Shown: one piece after another, positions 51,701 to 58,775 of the stretch
How the letters are laid out: each line of letters begins with the position of its first letter
Position numbering within the stretch: position 1 is the stretch's first letter
Assembly: GCA_019614645.1 (NCBI GenBank)
Contig: JABWDB010000012.1
Coordinates: 2,542,001 to 2,606,000 of the forward strand
Source: Stratiolaelaps scimitus
Lineage: Eukaryota > Arthropoda > Arachnida > Mesostigmata > Laelapidae
Length of the DNA stretch: 64,000 bases
Direction: 5' to 3'
The notes under the pieces: generated by a model
What the model saw: the letters and a program-made list of their open reading frames with translations, nothing else
The model's database searches: none
Told to the model about the DNA's origin: nothing
Translations under genes and position numbers: made by a program

Positions 51701-52691
51701 GCAGCGTTGGAACCAAACGTCTCTGAGTTGGTGAAATAGCCCACACTGAGAACGGAGGCATTGAGTATCTCCGCACAGAGCGTGTCCAGGATCTCGCGAG
51801 GCGTTGGCGCCAAACTCAGGTACACCAGCTGAAACTGTAACGACACAACGTGGAAAGGCTTGCAATGCTGATTCATATATATTATATATATAGAGTGCAA
51901 TTGTTTTTTAATTTTTTGCAGGGGAGGAAATTTTCTTCAAACGCACAGACACCATCAGATATATTCTAACCTTCATAAAAGTTCCTGGCTGTACCCGTAA
52001 CTCACATCTGGACTGTCTACTAAGCTAGCCTTCGCACTGAGGTAGATAAATCTTACGTGTGTGTGTGTGTGTTTTTATTTGGCTCTTCAACCCAATTAAT
52101 TGTATCTACCAATTATCTTATCACAAGACGCTTTGCGACACCGCTACGGCAAAAGGAAATGACGGCGCGATATCATTTGTGTGTTTTTTTAACGTCAACG
52201 ATTCTCATCTATCAACGGCTAACCTGTAGGGAGTAATGTCTATTGAGGTGGTTGCCGGGAACTTTTCCGTTCTTGATTTGGCTGAGCGCTTCGTTGATGG
52301 TGCTACGGTATTTTCGTCGTACGCTCTCAAATCGCGTACTCGGTACGATCATCACGTACGTGACATTCGGCCGCCTTGGATTGAGCTCGACGCCGGCTCC
52401 GGTTCCTCCACCGCCGCCGCTTGCACCATGAGGGGCGTTCGCTCTCTGTGGGTCCGTCAATGGGTTGTGGCTATTCTTGCTCGATTGGCCACTACCGCCA
52501 AGCTGTATACCGCCCTTACGTCCTCCTCGACCCGGCAGATCGATGCCGTCTGCGTCTCCTACCAGCACCGCGGCCCATAGCACCGCTGCTACCCAGAACA
52601 TGTGCCTGATCCAGGTCGTCCTTCGGCTACCACCGTCACGCGGAGTAGCCGCCAATGCCGCCACCGCCACCACCGTCATCATTCGAGCCAT
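24588..52691 (-). CDS. Nmdar2: NMDA-type glutamate receptor subunit 2 (GluN2-like), 20 coding exons
   Basis: This is a ligand-gated cation channel subunit of the postsynaptic membrane, which by family knowledge binds glutamate and assembles with GluN1. Exons in transcript order are 52691-52224, 51834-51616, 50600-50422, 47416-47250, 46638-46555, 45488-45308, 43470-43347, 43138-42918, 42329-42179, 34325-34142, 32721-32596, 31966-31746, 30429-30269, 28237-28093, 27961-27861, 27334-27163, 26785-26689, 25640-25292, 24948-24885 and 24725-24588. All introns are GT-AG, every phase matches and the total is 3552 nt (1183 aa). Domains: signal peptide near 1-48, amino-terminal domain about 108-470, S1 about 475-660, TM1 about 664-687, pore loop and TM3 about 712-760, S2 about 762-905, TM4 about 923-942, cytoplasmic tail 943-1183. 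The [11 protein letters not shown] gate motif in TM3 is diagnostic of the NMDA family. The tail is far shorter than in vertebrate GluN2. Splice sites were read by eye, so alternative exons are not excluded. Confidence 0.93.
24885..24948 (-). CDS. Nmdar2: Nmdar2 exon 19: cytoplasmic tail
   Basis: A 64-nt exon coding residues 1117-1138, [16 protein letters not shown] and following. It is not recognisably conserved. The call rests on a strong acceptor (tctctacag|TCTGG), the donor CTAAG|gtaaat, and phase agreement on both sides. Confidence 0.78.
25292..25640 (-). CDS. Nmdar2: Nmdar2 exon 18: cytoplasmic coiled coil and low-complexity tail
   Basis: Codes residues 1001-1116. [20 protein letters not shown] and the next few residues form a predicted coiled coil with Leu/Ile spaced at 1005, 1012, 1016, 1023 and 1026. 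A Gly/Pro/Arg-rich region follows, with PLPPRR (1069-1074) fitting the class II SH3 ligand PxxPxR. Phase fits exons 17 and 19. The acceptor is ctccag|AGCAC and the donor CGAAG|gtacac. An open frame continues past the donor to 25234, so retention of this intron would give a different, shorter tail. Confidence 0.85.
26343..26374. repeat. Perfect 12-bp inverted repeat, 8-nt loop
   Basis: GATTCTAGCAGA (26343-26354) and TCTGCTAGAATC (26363-26374) are exact reverse complements around an 8-nt loop. It directly abuts the tRNA-like sequence. Confidence 0.85.
26370..26442 (+). repeat. tRNA-like sequence, pseudogene or SINE head
   Basis: A perfect B-box, GGTTCGAATCC (26419-26429), sits in a T-arm-like context (GCAGG/CCCGC, four of five pairs). 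GCCTCC and GGAGGC can pair upstream. No clear A-box or acceptor stem was found, so it is not called as a working tRNA. Confidence 0.4.
26689..26785 (-). CDS. Nmdar2: Nmdar2 exon 17: conserved membrane-proximal cytoplasmic segment
   Basis: Codes residues 969-1000. [20 protein letters not shown] matches the SMGKSLTFRGAVYEA-type block after TM4 in arthropod Nmdar2. The acceptor is ttgtag|AGTATG and the donor CGCCG|gtgagt. Confidence 0.93.
27163..27334 (-). CDS. Nmdar2: Nmdar2 exon 16: TM4 and membrane-proximal tail
   Basis: Codes residues 911-968. [11 protein letters not shown] precedes the fourth membrane segment [30 protein letters not shown] marks the cytoplasmic start, and ALISL ends the exon. 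The acceptor is ccaacag|AAACG and the donor GTCTG|gtgagt. Confidence 0.95.
27861..27961 (-). CDS. Nmdar2: Nmdar2 exon 15: end of S2
   Basis: Codes residues 878-910. [20 protein letters not shown] is followed by FWLQGAC, the helix and cysteine that close S2 before TM4. The acceptor is tctgcag|ATGTTC and the donor AAAAG|gtttgt. Confidence 0.94.
28093..28237 (-). CDS. Nmdar2: Nmdar2 exon 14: S2 with acidic ligand contact
   Basis: Codes residues 829-877. [13 protein letters not shown] includes Asp837, equivalent to the aspartate that binds the glutamate amino group. [20 protein letters not shown] follows. The acceptor is ccaatag|CACAC and the donor TTACAG|gtacgt. Exon 15 is only 131 nt away. Confidence 0.95.
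28238..30268 (-). other. Nmdar2 intron 13 with LINE remnant
   Basis: A 2.0-kb intron. About 28.94-29.75 kb is an R1-clade LINE ORF2 remnant on the opposite strand. The flanks are AT-rich and unassigned. Confidence 0.8.
28940..29750 (+). mobile_element. R1-clade LINE ORF2 C-terminal remnant
   Basis: Plus-strand frames interrupted by stops and shifts give, in order, [20 protein letters not shown], then [10 protein letters not shown], then [20 protein letters not shown] later stretch reads [15 protein letters not shown], then [19 protein letters not shown]. These correspond to the thumb and C-terminal Cys/His region of R1-type ORF2 proteins (compare SILLYGAPVW and a CxxC...H...C knuckle). The orientation is antisense to the host gene. 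It is dead and truncated at the 5' end. Confidence 0.75.
30269..30429 (-). CDS. Nmdar2: Nmdar2 exon 13: first part of S2 ligand-binding segment
   Basis: Codes residues 776-828. [17 protein letters not shown] aligns with the PPFRFGTVPNGSTE block of GluN2. Thr796 matches the glutamate-contacting threonine and Asn795 replaces the serine. [20 protein letters not shown] follows. The acceptor is ttgcag|TTAAGG and the donor AAAGG|gtaagt. Confidence 0.94.
30430..31745 (-). other. Nmdar2 intron 12, GC-rich core
   Basis: The intron has a GC-rich core at roughly 30940-31260 that differs from its AT-rich surroundings. This could be an old insertion, such as a solo LTR, but I see no terminal repeats that prove it. 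No coding domain was recognised. Confidence 0.5.
31746..31966 (-). CDS. Nmdar2: Nmdar2 exon 12: pore loop and TM3 gate
   Basis: Codes residues 702-775. The re-entrant loop reads [20 protein letters not shown], with Gly720 (codon 31913-31911) at the N/Q/R-site position. TM3 carries the gate motif as [11 protein letters not shown] (750-760), followed by [15 protein letters not shown]. The acceptor is ttgcag|GTTAC and the donor CTCGT|gtaagc. The VDxPRG-type loop end is like the fly subunit and unlike vertebrate GluN2. Confidence 0.96.
32596..32721 (-). CDS. Nmdar2: Nmdar2 exon 11: pre-M1 and TM1
   Basis: Codes residues 660-701. EPFDTISW is the pre-M1 motif and is followed by [20 protein letters not shown], the first membrane segment. 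SPDGYDM follows as in other GluN2-type subunits. The acceptor is tttcag|AGCC and the donor CAGAG|gtaatc. Confidence 0.95.
32722..34141 (-). other. Nmdar2 intron 10
   Basis: A 1.4-kb AT-rich intron. No mobile element or RNA gene was recognised. Confidence 0.6.
34142..34325 (-). CDS. Nmdar2: Nmdar2 exon 10: S1 with glutamate-binding arginine
   Basis: Codes residues 599-659. [20 protein letters not shown] is followed by [20 protein letters not shown]. Arg627 (codon 34241-34239) aligns with the arginine that binds the ligand alpha-carboxylate (R518 in rodent and human GluN2A). The acceptor is atcgaag|AATGG and the donor CTAG|gtaact. Confidence 0.94.
37390..37690 (+). mobile_element. Decayed non-LTR reverse transcriptase fragment
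   Basis: In one plus frame, [20 protein letters not shown] is followed by [13 protein letters not shown]. This resembles the GPLLxNxxxN...YADDT palm block of R1-like LINE reverse transcriptases, with the catalytic YADD changed to YTDG. A shifted frame then gives [15 protein letters not shown], similar to the region after YADD. Frameshifts and stops show it is inactive. Confidence 0.5.
37781..37830. repeat. Short dispersed repeat shared with 51928-51975
   Basis: GGAAATTTTCTTTAAACGCA here and GGAAATTTTCTTCAAACGCA near 51930 differ by one base, and similarity continues for about 30 bp (GACACCA, then ATTC). It may be a fragment of one unidentified element present twice in Nmdar2 introns. Confidence 0.6.
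38762..38799. repeat. 14-bp perfect hairpin, 10-nt loop
   Basis: CTGGGTCTCCATCT (38762-38775) and AGATGGAGACCCAG (38786-38799) are exact reverse complements. A duplicated AGATGG lets an alternative 8-bp stem form. Confidence 0.85.
42179..42329 (-). CDS. Nmdar2: Nmdar2 exon 9: S1 segment with CC-x-GFC motif
   Basis: Codes residues 548-598. [17 protein letters not shown] corresponds to the CCxGFCIDLL motif of GluN2 S1, whose cysteines form family-typical disulfides. [14 protein letters not shown] follows. The acceptor is ttgtcag|GCTCA and the donor GACAAG|gtgggt. The next exon lies 7.9 kb away. Confidence 0.94.
42918..43138 (-). CDS. Nmdar2: Nmdar2 exon 8: linker and start of S1 ligand-binding segment
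   Basis: Codes residues 475-547. It contains [20 protein letters not shown] followed by [20 protein letters not shown], the conserved entry to S1 of NMDA receptors. The acceptor is gagatag|ATTGG and the donor ATCGG|gtaagt. It lies 208 nt from exon 7. Confidence 0.94.
43347..43470 (-). CDS. Nmdar2: Nmdar2 exon 7: end of amino-terminal domain
   Basis: Codes residues 433-474. It starts [12 protein letters not shown] and contains [17 protein letters not shown], the typical F-x-x-x-G-x-x segment before the linker to the ligand-binding domain, and ends SVWEK. The acceptor is ttggcag|ATACC and the donor AAAAG|gtttgt. Confidence 0.9.
43514..43541. repeat. (ATT)n microsatellite in intron 6
   Basis: About nine ATT units lying 44 nt upstream of exon 7 in transcript sense. 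Confidence 0.95.
44687..44724. repeat. 17-bp direct repeat
   Basis: GGATACCATCTGTAGTA occurs at 44687-44703 and 44708-44724, inside intron 6. Confidence 0.85.
45308..45488 (-). CDS. Nmdar2: Nmdar2 exon 6: amino-terminal domain, second lobe
   Basis: Codes residues 373-432. It begins [20 protein letters not shown] and includes sequons at NFT, NHT and NAS. A cysteine before NASEYSYW matches the disulfide cysteine of the family, and WREGEEFYK leads into exon 7. The acceptor is tatgcag|GGATG and the donor TACAA|gtaagt. Confidence 0.9.
45489..46554 (-). other. Nmdar2 intron 5
   Basis: A 1.07-kb intron with short CAG runs near 45910-45935 and GCT runs near 46231-46247. A long open frame on the opposite strand (45747-46277) is Ser/Ala-rich, carries these repeats and matches nothing I know, so I treat it as noncoding. 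Confidence 0.6.
46555..46638 (-). CDS. Nmdar2: Nmdar2 exon 5: amino-terminal domain
   Basis: A short 84-nt exon coding residues 345-372. It reads [14 protein letters not shown] and ends PTGLI, matching the family block after the hinge. The acceptor is ttacag|GAAAG and the donor ATAG|gtgagc. Its identity rests on the conserved Y-x-W-I/V-V core and on exact phase agreement with both neighbours. Confidence 0.9.
47250..47416 (-). CDS. Nmdar2: Nmdar2 exon 4: amino-terminal domain
   Basis: Codes residues 289-344. The [18 protein letters not shown] segment corresponds to the strand-helix unit before the second hinge crossing of the domain, and it ends in GITG. The acceptor is cgctag|GTACAGC and the donor ACAG|gtgagt. 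Exons 3 and 4 join in frame across a 3.0-kb intron. Confidence 0.92.
47417..50421 (-). other. Nmdar2 intron 3
   Basis: A 3.0-kb intron. It contains an unassigned 90-codon open frame at 47620-47892 (minus) and a GC-rich patch around 48300-48560. No mobile element was recognised. Confidence 0.7.
47620..47892 (-). CDS. Coding-like frame inside Nmdar2 intron 3, unknown
   Basis: A 90-codon sense-strand frame reads [20 protein letters not shown], then [20 protein letters not shown]. It looks helical and protein-like. It is probably a transposon or retrocopy fragment. I cannot name the family. Confidence 0.2.
   Translation of the reverse strand, partial: GERRLGFNAIVDVLRRGRVSLGDKLREIDERIRDIETVRCGELDSTTLYWVWCSRFRREFNEQGVQRSVTDVELQLYCKLPAVVRVTYFR
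50422..50600 (-). CDS. Nmdar2: Nmdar2 exon 3: amino-terminal domain
   Basis: Codes residues 230-288. It begins after attgtag and reads [20 protein letters not shown], then [20 protein letters not shown]. This matches the family block in which an x-P-S-x-x-H-Q segment precedes W-x-x-F-x-x-x-T. The donor is CACAA|gtgagt (phase 2). Confidence 0.92.
50601..51615 (-). other. Nmdar2 intron 2 with Tc1-type remnant
   Basis: This 1015-nt intron holds the truncated Tc1-like transposase and inner terminal-repeat sequence described separately at 50759-51302. The remainder shows no other recognisable content. Confidence 0.8.
50759..51302 (-). mobile_element. Truncated Tc1-like transposon, transposase N-terminal part
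   Basis: A minus-strand frame from ATG at 51157 codes 132 residues. It has a Tc1/Pax-type first helix-turn-helix ([15 protein letters not shown], then [17 protein letters not shown]), a GHPRK basic motif like the GRPR of this family, and a second helical domain. The DDE/D catalytic domain is absent, so this piece is dead. Sequence at 50838-51302 is also found in the element at 19719-20508. Beyond the transposase start, 51227-51302 matches the inner terminal repeat of that element, but the outer repeat is missing. Confidence 0.8.
51616..51834 (-). CDS. Nmdar2: Nmdar2 exon 2: amino-terminal domain
   Basis: Codes residues 157-229 in phase 0 on both sides. The block [19 protein letters not shown] followed by [14 protein letters not shown] is the first lobe of the LIVBP-like amino-terminal domain found in arthropod Nmdar2. 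The acceptor is gttacag|TTTCAG. The donor GAG|gttact is weak, but it restores frame to exon 3. Confidence 0.9.
52224..52691 (-). CDS. Nmdar2: Nmdar2 exon 1: signal peptide, Gly-rich spacer, start of amino-terminal domain
   Basis: Codes residues 1-156. The ATG at 52691 has a purine at -3 and G at +4. A second in-frame ATG at 52601 (Met31) sits directly before the best hydrophobic core, [15 protein letters not shown], so it could also be used. Residues about 50-107 are Gly/Ser/Pro-rich with a run of five glycines. The amino-terminal domain opens at [13 protein letters not shown] (108-121), which includes an N-glycosylation sequon at Asn109. The donor CAG|gttagc leaves phase 0. Confidence 0.88.
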
Positions 52692-53136
52692 TGTTCCGCG
52701 CGACGCGAATCGACGGGATGTTACGTCGAGACGGATGTCGGAAACTTAAACACAAACAACAGGGTCTGTTGTTGTTCAGTAGTAGTGCCTATGACTACTA
52801 CCGCTATTAATAATATTACTACTGCTAAAGCTGCCGCTGCAGCGGCAGCAGCAGCAACAGAAGCATGATGGTGATCATCAGTGCGATGGCGATGTTGTTG
52901 TTGTTGATGCTGCTGATCGGCCGAAGACCGGTAGGATCTCGACGCCTCAGAGCGGAGGTCGACGACTTCGGCGGCTGACAGAGCGGTGTCTGCCGGCGGT
53001 GCCGTCCGCGCGTCCAAGCGGCGGCGGCGGTGGCAGCGGCGTCGGCGACAGCGGCAGACGGCATGCGGCGAAAACCCTCGCAGGCATCGCGAGAAGGAGC
53101 GGTGCGCGCGGGACTCGAAGATGCGTCCGTCGAAAG
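52692..53136 (-). other. Predicted 5' UTR of Nmdar2 (second transcribed exon)
   Basis: This GC-rich stretch lies directly upstream of the start codon. A good acceptor, tacattcgtttgcag|CTTTCG, precedes it. It contains GCA/GCT runs near 52825-52862 and CAA/CAG runs near 52895-52915, a family-typical kind of low-complexity leader. It has upstream open frames. The call is inferred from splice signals only. Confidence 0.5.
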
Positions 53137-53226
53137 CTGCAAACGAATGTAGGCGCACAGAAACAAGGAAACTCAACCTATAACTACATGGACTGTGTAT
53201 GGCAAACGAACTTTCGAATCACTTAC
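53137..53226 (-). other. Predicted 90-nt intron in the 5' UTR
   Basis: On the minus strand the sequence runs from a consensus donor, AAAC|gtaagt, to a pyrimidine-rich acceptor, ttcgtttgcag. It would join a noncoding exon above 53227 to the exon holding the start codon. The transcription start was not located. Confidence 0.45.
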
Positions 53227-54185
53227 GTTTGATTTCGTGAGCTTTATGTGAGCTTTTGCGTAGAGGACGCTGGCTATCCTTGGCCAAAAAGTCAAAATAA
53301 GGAAAATGAGAAAGCATTTGCGTACGAGAAGGGGGCAGATACTAATAAAACGTATTTGATGTGAATGCTATGCAGCCAACTCCAACAAGTTCCATTTGTG
53401 TCTATCTTTCTTTGGCCAACGTTCTTATCCAAACGTTTTCCTATAAACTAGACCCAAACCGGAGAAACTGTACAGTTATTTAAGCACGGGTCGTCAGTAT
53501 GTAAATGATTCGAGTCAATCTGATGAAATTAGAAACTCATAAGTGACTAAGTGCTGGAGTCTGTCTGTGGAATTGATGAGCTGTATTATTCGTACGATGT
53601 CTGCTAAAGTGAATTCGAAGTTTTCTATAAAGCATACACCCCTACTGGAAACAGTACGAACCCTTGGGGGTGCGGTATTGATGTAGACCTATGACGTCTT
53701 GCTTCCCGGCTACCGAAGTGATCCTTGTGGCTTCATTTAAGGAGAAGGCCTGTAGTCTAACTTCGGACGAAAATGATCTTGTCCTTTTGAAGCCCTTGTT
53801 CGAAGGTGACGGAAGTGTCGACAACGTTGGGAAACCAAATGAGGACCGTAAAAAGGGCGACCCCTGAAATGAATCAGAAATAAGTTCGGTTAGGAGGTTC
53901 AGGAGGCAACAAATAAGCACGTCCCGTTAGCGACGAGGTGAACATGGGGCTTCATTTTAATTAACCATCGGAGCCCTACTAATTAGAGGTAGGCATATAT
54001 TGCGTAATATCTGACAGTTTGTAGAAAACCGTAATGGAAGGCTAGCAATGCAGTCCAATGCGGAATTCTCCTCCAAATGCCTGAACGAATAGTACAGCGC
54101 CTCATCACCGTGAGCACATGATTATTAAAATGGCATGACTTGGTTTAAACATAGACACCCGTTTGTTGTTACAATACGTTGTCAC

Positions 54186-54187
<2 letters not shown>

Positions 54188-54219
<32 letters not shown>

Positions 54220-54233
54220 GTATATATATATAT
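54188..54233. repeat. (TA)n microsatellite, two blocks
   Basis: AT runs at 54188-54217 and 54221-54233 separated by a few bases. Confidence 0.95.
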
Positions 54234-55621
54234 GATGCCCTTGAAGTTGAGGCAGCCTGACCTTACCACATTTTTAGAAAAATATTTACATAGGAACGAC
54301 CCGAACCTATGGCTTGTTTGATATTCTCCTTTCTTCTAGAACTAGACTCATATTATATCGCCGCCGTGTTGTGACAAGAAAAAACAAAAGAAAATAACCT
54401 TTTCCTTAAGATTCGTTGTTGCCGGGCGATCTACTTCTAACCTTAAATCGTTGATATACCTTTTTTTTTCATGTTATATTTATCGTCAAACAGCCCGTTC
54501 ACATAACTACGATGACTGGTTTTATACTCTCCCGTAATGTCCCTCGTAGATTTGCTCCAAAAAGCTATGCATTACATTCAAACATGTTATTATACAAATA
54601 GCATATGAGTTCCTCGCAAAAGTAGAAAATGCGAACATTGAGTTGGACAGACGTCTCATGAAATCGATATAAAACTCAGCGAGGTTGCTCTTCAAGGACG
54701 TCTCTTTTTTTTATAGCGGGTCTCACGGCTGCTCCTCGCCAAGGTATTTGCCCCGCTGACAAAAAGGCTTCCAGAATGAAAGGAACTGATTTTACATTGA
54801 ACTAACGTAAACGTGTTAGTTTGCTGTCTGCCGAAAAATACAGACAGCCCGCTGTTGACTGTCGCGTTCTCGTATCATCGAAAATCTTTTTTTTTTGTGT
54901 TAATTCGACGTCGAATAATTTATATTATACATCGAAATTTCAGAATCTCGGCTTTCGTACCGTCGGTGTCAACGGGCCCTCAAGCTGAAAGTTGCCTTAT
55001 ATATATATTGAGAGGATGTTAAGAATCCTATACAGAGGAAAATAAATAGATAATATTTTCAAAAAGTGCAAGTCAAGGCAGATTTAGTAAATTGAGCTTT
55101 TACGTATACAAATTCGCAAGCATGTTGAAGAAGAAAGCGTATCTAGCGCTTTGAAAGGCGTTAGTTCTTCCGTTTCTGAGCACATAATTAGGATCTGAAA
55201 TAGAAACTATTTACCAGTAGGCCTAGACAATGGAGCAATTTCGACGAAATTGCGAACATGTTTTGGAAATGAAATAATTGACTTTTCATAAAATGCGCAT
55301 TACGTCGGCTGAACTTGACTTGTCATGAAAGATGTACCATCTATTTCTCATTAGTAATCACCAATATCTCTCACTGGACATTAAGGGAACCGGGTGACAG
55401 AGCATATTTGAGCACCATAATCTAAGCCTGTCATTTTCGCGATGTTTTTGCCACACATACTGTGTATTGTATCTGAAGCTACCTTGTTGTAAGGGGCTGC
55501 ACTCTGTAGTAAAAATATTGCAACTCCTATAGTAATACTTCAAGGAGATAACCATTTTTGGCGTCACTTCAGTACTTTGAGCCAGTAGGGCATCTGTTCT
55601 CTACTTTTCTTTTTTTTAATT

Positions 55622-55632
55622 CCCCCCCCCCC
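55622..55632. repeat. Poly-C tract
   Basis: Eleven consecutive C after a T-rich run; a likely slippage site. Confidence 0.9.
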
Positions 55633-58403
55633 GAACGGAGTGCCAATGACTCAGTTCCTGATAATCCATTAAATTAAAATCCACGAAACTATAGAAAATC
55701 TCACCCAACATAATTTATTAAATCTTATTACACACAATACGTGGTTGACGATATTCGAGCCTTACATCAGCAGCAGTTCATAGATATTTTTTTATTCAAG
55801 CGCATGCATCAAAGCGGACACATCAAACCAACAATGCGAACATGTCCCTCAAGTGCTGTCCAAAAATACATGAAAACCATAATGGTTGATCCTTTGTCAA
55901 ACAAGTCTATGTAAACACACATGTGCTATTCGCCTGTGCCGCAAATATCAGACGACGCTTGCCGAAACAGGGGGCTGAATTGACTCAATAGAATAGCCGG
56001 CTCGTCTGATCGTTTGATCATCGTAGAGGCGGGCAGTGGCCGCGCCATCGTCTTGGCCATCAAACGAATGCGCATCGGCGTTCTTTTTGCAATGGATATC
56101 AACATACGGAAGTGTCAAGGGTGCTGCGGATGTCCTTAGTAAACCTCAAAAGTTCCAACCAGATCCCGTTCGAGTCTTCTGCACTGAGCTGAAATGCAAA
56201 CGTGTCGGTGGCACTGAAACCGAACACTGATTCAAAGTGCTATGACGTTTCGGACGCATATCACTGAGTGGGGCCATGGAACACATTTTTATTTGGGCAT
56301 GAAGTTCATCCTGTTTATAGGGCAAGAGGATACGAGTGACAGACAAATCAGTGGAACTCAATTCCTCGCTGGTTGTCTGATCAGCTATTTGTATCTAATC
56401 TGTTCCCTCGTTGTTGCTAGGATGCTTCAACCTGCTGGAATTTCACACTTCGATCATTTGGTTCGCCTTCATCCGGACTCGGAAGTTCGCAGAGATTATC
56501 CGCTAGTTCCACATTAGAAATTCAGACATCTGTAGCGAGTAGTCTGATGAATCTCTCTCCGCGACAGAACTATTCAAAATTATCTGTACGACACCAATGG
56601 AAATTGGCCTTTACCGCCTTTAGAGTATTAATTACTGCGACGTTTCAGACCTTGGAAGTATTTATCATATTTCACTCGACAAGGTCGTTAAGAATTATTT
56701 AAATACAAATATAATACGCATATTGTGGTTAGTAGCATAAATGTATTTAACTTGTTCTGAATTGGCATTAACCCGCTTAAGGTAGTTGTCCCTTAATCTA
56801 CGGGATGTTCATCGGGAAAAGAACCACAAGTTAGTAACAGACAATATATTGAATAAACCACATGAGGCTGACAAGAGCTGACAAGAAAGATCTCCTCGAA
56901 AGAAACAGAACGTCAATGCCAGGCATCATCCTCAAGTGACTCTACTGCCTTAGGTTCCCGGCAGGGCCAATCTCTGCTAGCCAGAATCTATCATTGTGAA
57001 AGGGGACAAAGTTTGGCAGCATCAATTCTTCTGCCGCTTGTCGATTCTTTATGGGGGATTGCCTTGTCCTCTATTGCAGATAGGCTCAACAGGACTCGCC
57101 CAATATTCCCAGCTTTAGTTCGAAGGTAGGGGGTCGAGGCAGGCGTTGAAAGAGATAACGAAACAACATGATTTTGACAAACGGGGCAAATCGACTCTAT
57201 CAGCGTTGACGTGTCAAGTCCTTGTTGCAATTGTATATTGGTTTTATTCGAGTAGGTGCGCATGACCAATCGCCTCTCACAAAAAACACCACCCCCGGGG
57301 ATTGAGGATTTCATCGTGTTTGTCATCTCGACGTGTCGAGCTCTCGACAAATCACGATTTCGTGTCCGTCGAAAGTTGTCTATATCCCTGTACGACTCAA
57401 ACACTATAATGACGGAACGAGGACGATTTGCGCGATACCCAGTGGTTTAGGTCTTGGTTTGTTGCGGCGAGCCAATCCAATTGTATCCACAAAATGCATA
57501 ACAAACAAGACAAACAAGTGTCCGTGGAAAGCTCAAAGAAAAATCACGTTCGCTATGTGTACAGGGTCTAGCGTTAAAAGATTTGACAGCAGACAATCCC
57601 TATATTGTTACATGTGGTCGTACTAATAAAAAATAAATCACCCGATTTTCTATCTAAAGTAAAAACACATATTTCGAGTGCACGGCGTTTTCATCGCTTT
57701 CAAATTGTATTCCCCACATCTGTACGTGAATGGTAAAAATGACCCCAATGATTCGTTGGGTGTGCTTTATCTGCTAGGTTCTCTCTCTTTACAAATATTT
57801 TGATAATTTTGTTAAAATCCTATGTACCAGAGCTCTGTCAAAATGGCAAGGTCATAATTCAAGCTCAAATGTTGGTATTACAAACAAAATGCATACACAT
57901 TATAATAATAGTAATGTATGTGTTACGAAATACAACGTCATATTTCAATATATCTATAACAACACCCAAAAACCGAAGCTGCATCAACCTGCTCACACAA
58001 AGATTGGTATACTGTGTACAGGTCTCACCCGTATGTGTTCATTTCAAATAAATAAACAGAACAACAATTAGCAATGCCGGGCAAAAAAATCACAACGCTA
58101 TGCACCGTGTATTTGAGCAGAGCCTAATCGCCACGAATACTAAGATTATAACAATAATAATGATAATAACAATGAACGCAATATGTGAGACCTGTCGATC
58201 TGCTCGAACGATCCATCATCGTGCCCTTGTTACTACTATGCCCTGCTGGCCCCGAACGAAACAGAGCAAAGGCTACGATGATCCGACTTTTTGCACACAC
58301 CCCCTTGTTACTCGCATACGCAGAGTGCGGCCGCTGTTGCTGCTGACGCTGTCTGCGTGTTGTAGAATTGCGCCGCCCGTCAGTCCCTCCCCCGGCTACG
58401 TAA

Positions 58404-58775
58404 TTATCTGGACCTATATTCAATAATTGCACATATGATTATGATGCCGATGATTATGATGCTGACGAGGAAAGTAGCGTTCTGTCGCTATCCGAGAGAT
58501 ACGAATTAGCTGCGAGTAACGCCGCTATTGCTGCTGCTGCTGCACATCCAGATGGACACCAGATTCGTGGTCGTCACGCCACCAGACACCGCCCGAGTGA
58601 GGAACTCTTTTGCCAGTCGAGACCAGCAGGGCCATTACTCCCAGATATGATACGACGATTGCTCTGTGTCCTGGCAGTACCACGTACGCCGCTATATCGC
58701 ACGATGGCCGAAAGGCGAAACAGCGGGGTTGTCGTCGTTGCTGATGCTTTAGTAGCGGTGCTAGTCGAGAGGTGA
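58404..58775 (+). CDS. Possible exon of unknown gene, no initiating Met
   Basis: An open frame of 124 codons runs between TAA at 58401 and TGA at 58773. It starts with an acidic run, YDYDADDYDADEESS, then an alanine run, and continues HATRHRPSEELFCQSRPAG. The codon use reads naturally, but no family is recognised and the overlapping minus frame is open too. It lies in the GC-rich area about 5.7 kb upstream of Nmdar2. Confidence 0.22.
   Translation, partial: LSGPIFNNCTYDYDADDYDADEESSVLSLSERYELAASNAAIAAAAAHPDGHQIRGRHATRHRPSEELFCQSRPAGPLLPDMIRRLLCVLAVPRTPLYRTMAERRNSGVVVVADALVAVLVER

Larger units (their letters stand above)
53228..58403. other. Upstream flank of Nmdar2, no gene recognised
   Basis: The part near 53.2 kb may include noncoding first-exon and promoter sequence. 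Otherwise AT-rich with a TA repeat at 54.2 kb and poly-C at 55.6 kb. A minus frame at 56991-57404 (137 codons) has a CPVC pair but no domain I can name. Confidence 0.55.

Noticed and set aside
52236..53232. Several plus-strand frames over the Nmdar2 5' end
   Set aside because: They are complements of exon 1 and of the GC-rich leader. The minus-strand reading has the signal peptide and matches the receptor.
53691..53867. 58-codon plus-strand ATG frame that looks protein-like
   Set aside because: It is short, isolated, has no recognisable motif, and a longer frame overlaps it on the minus strand.
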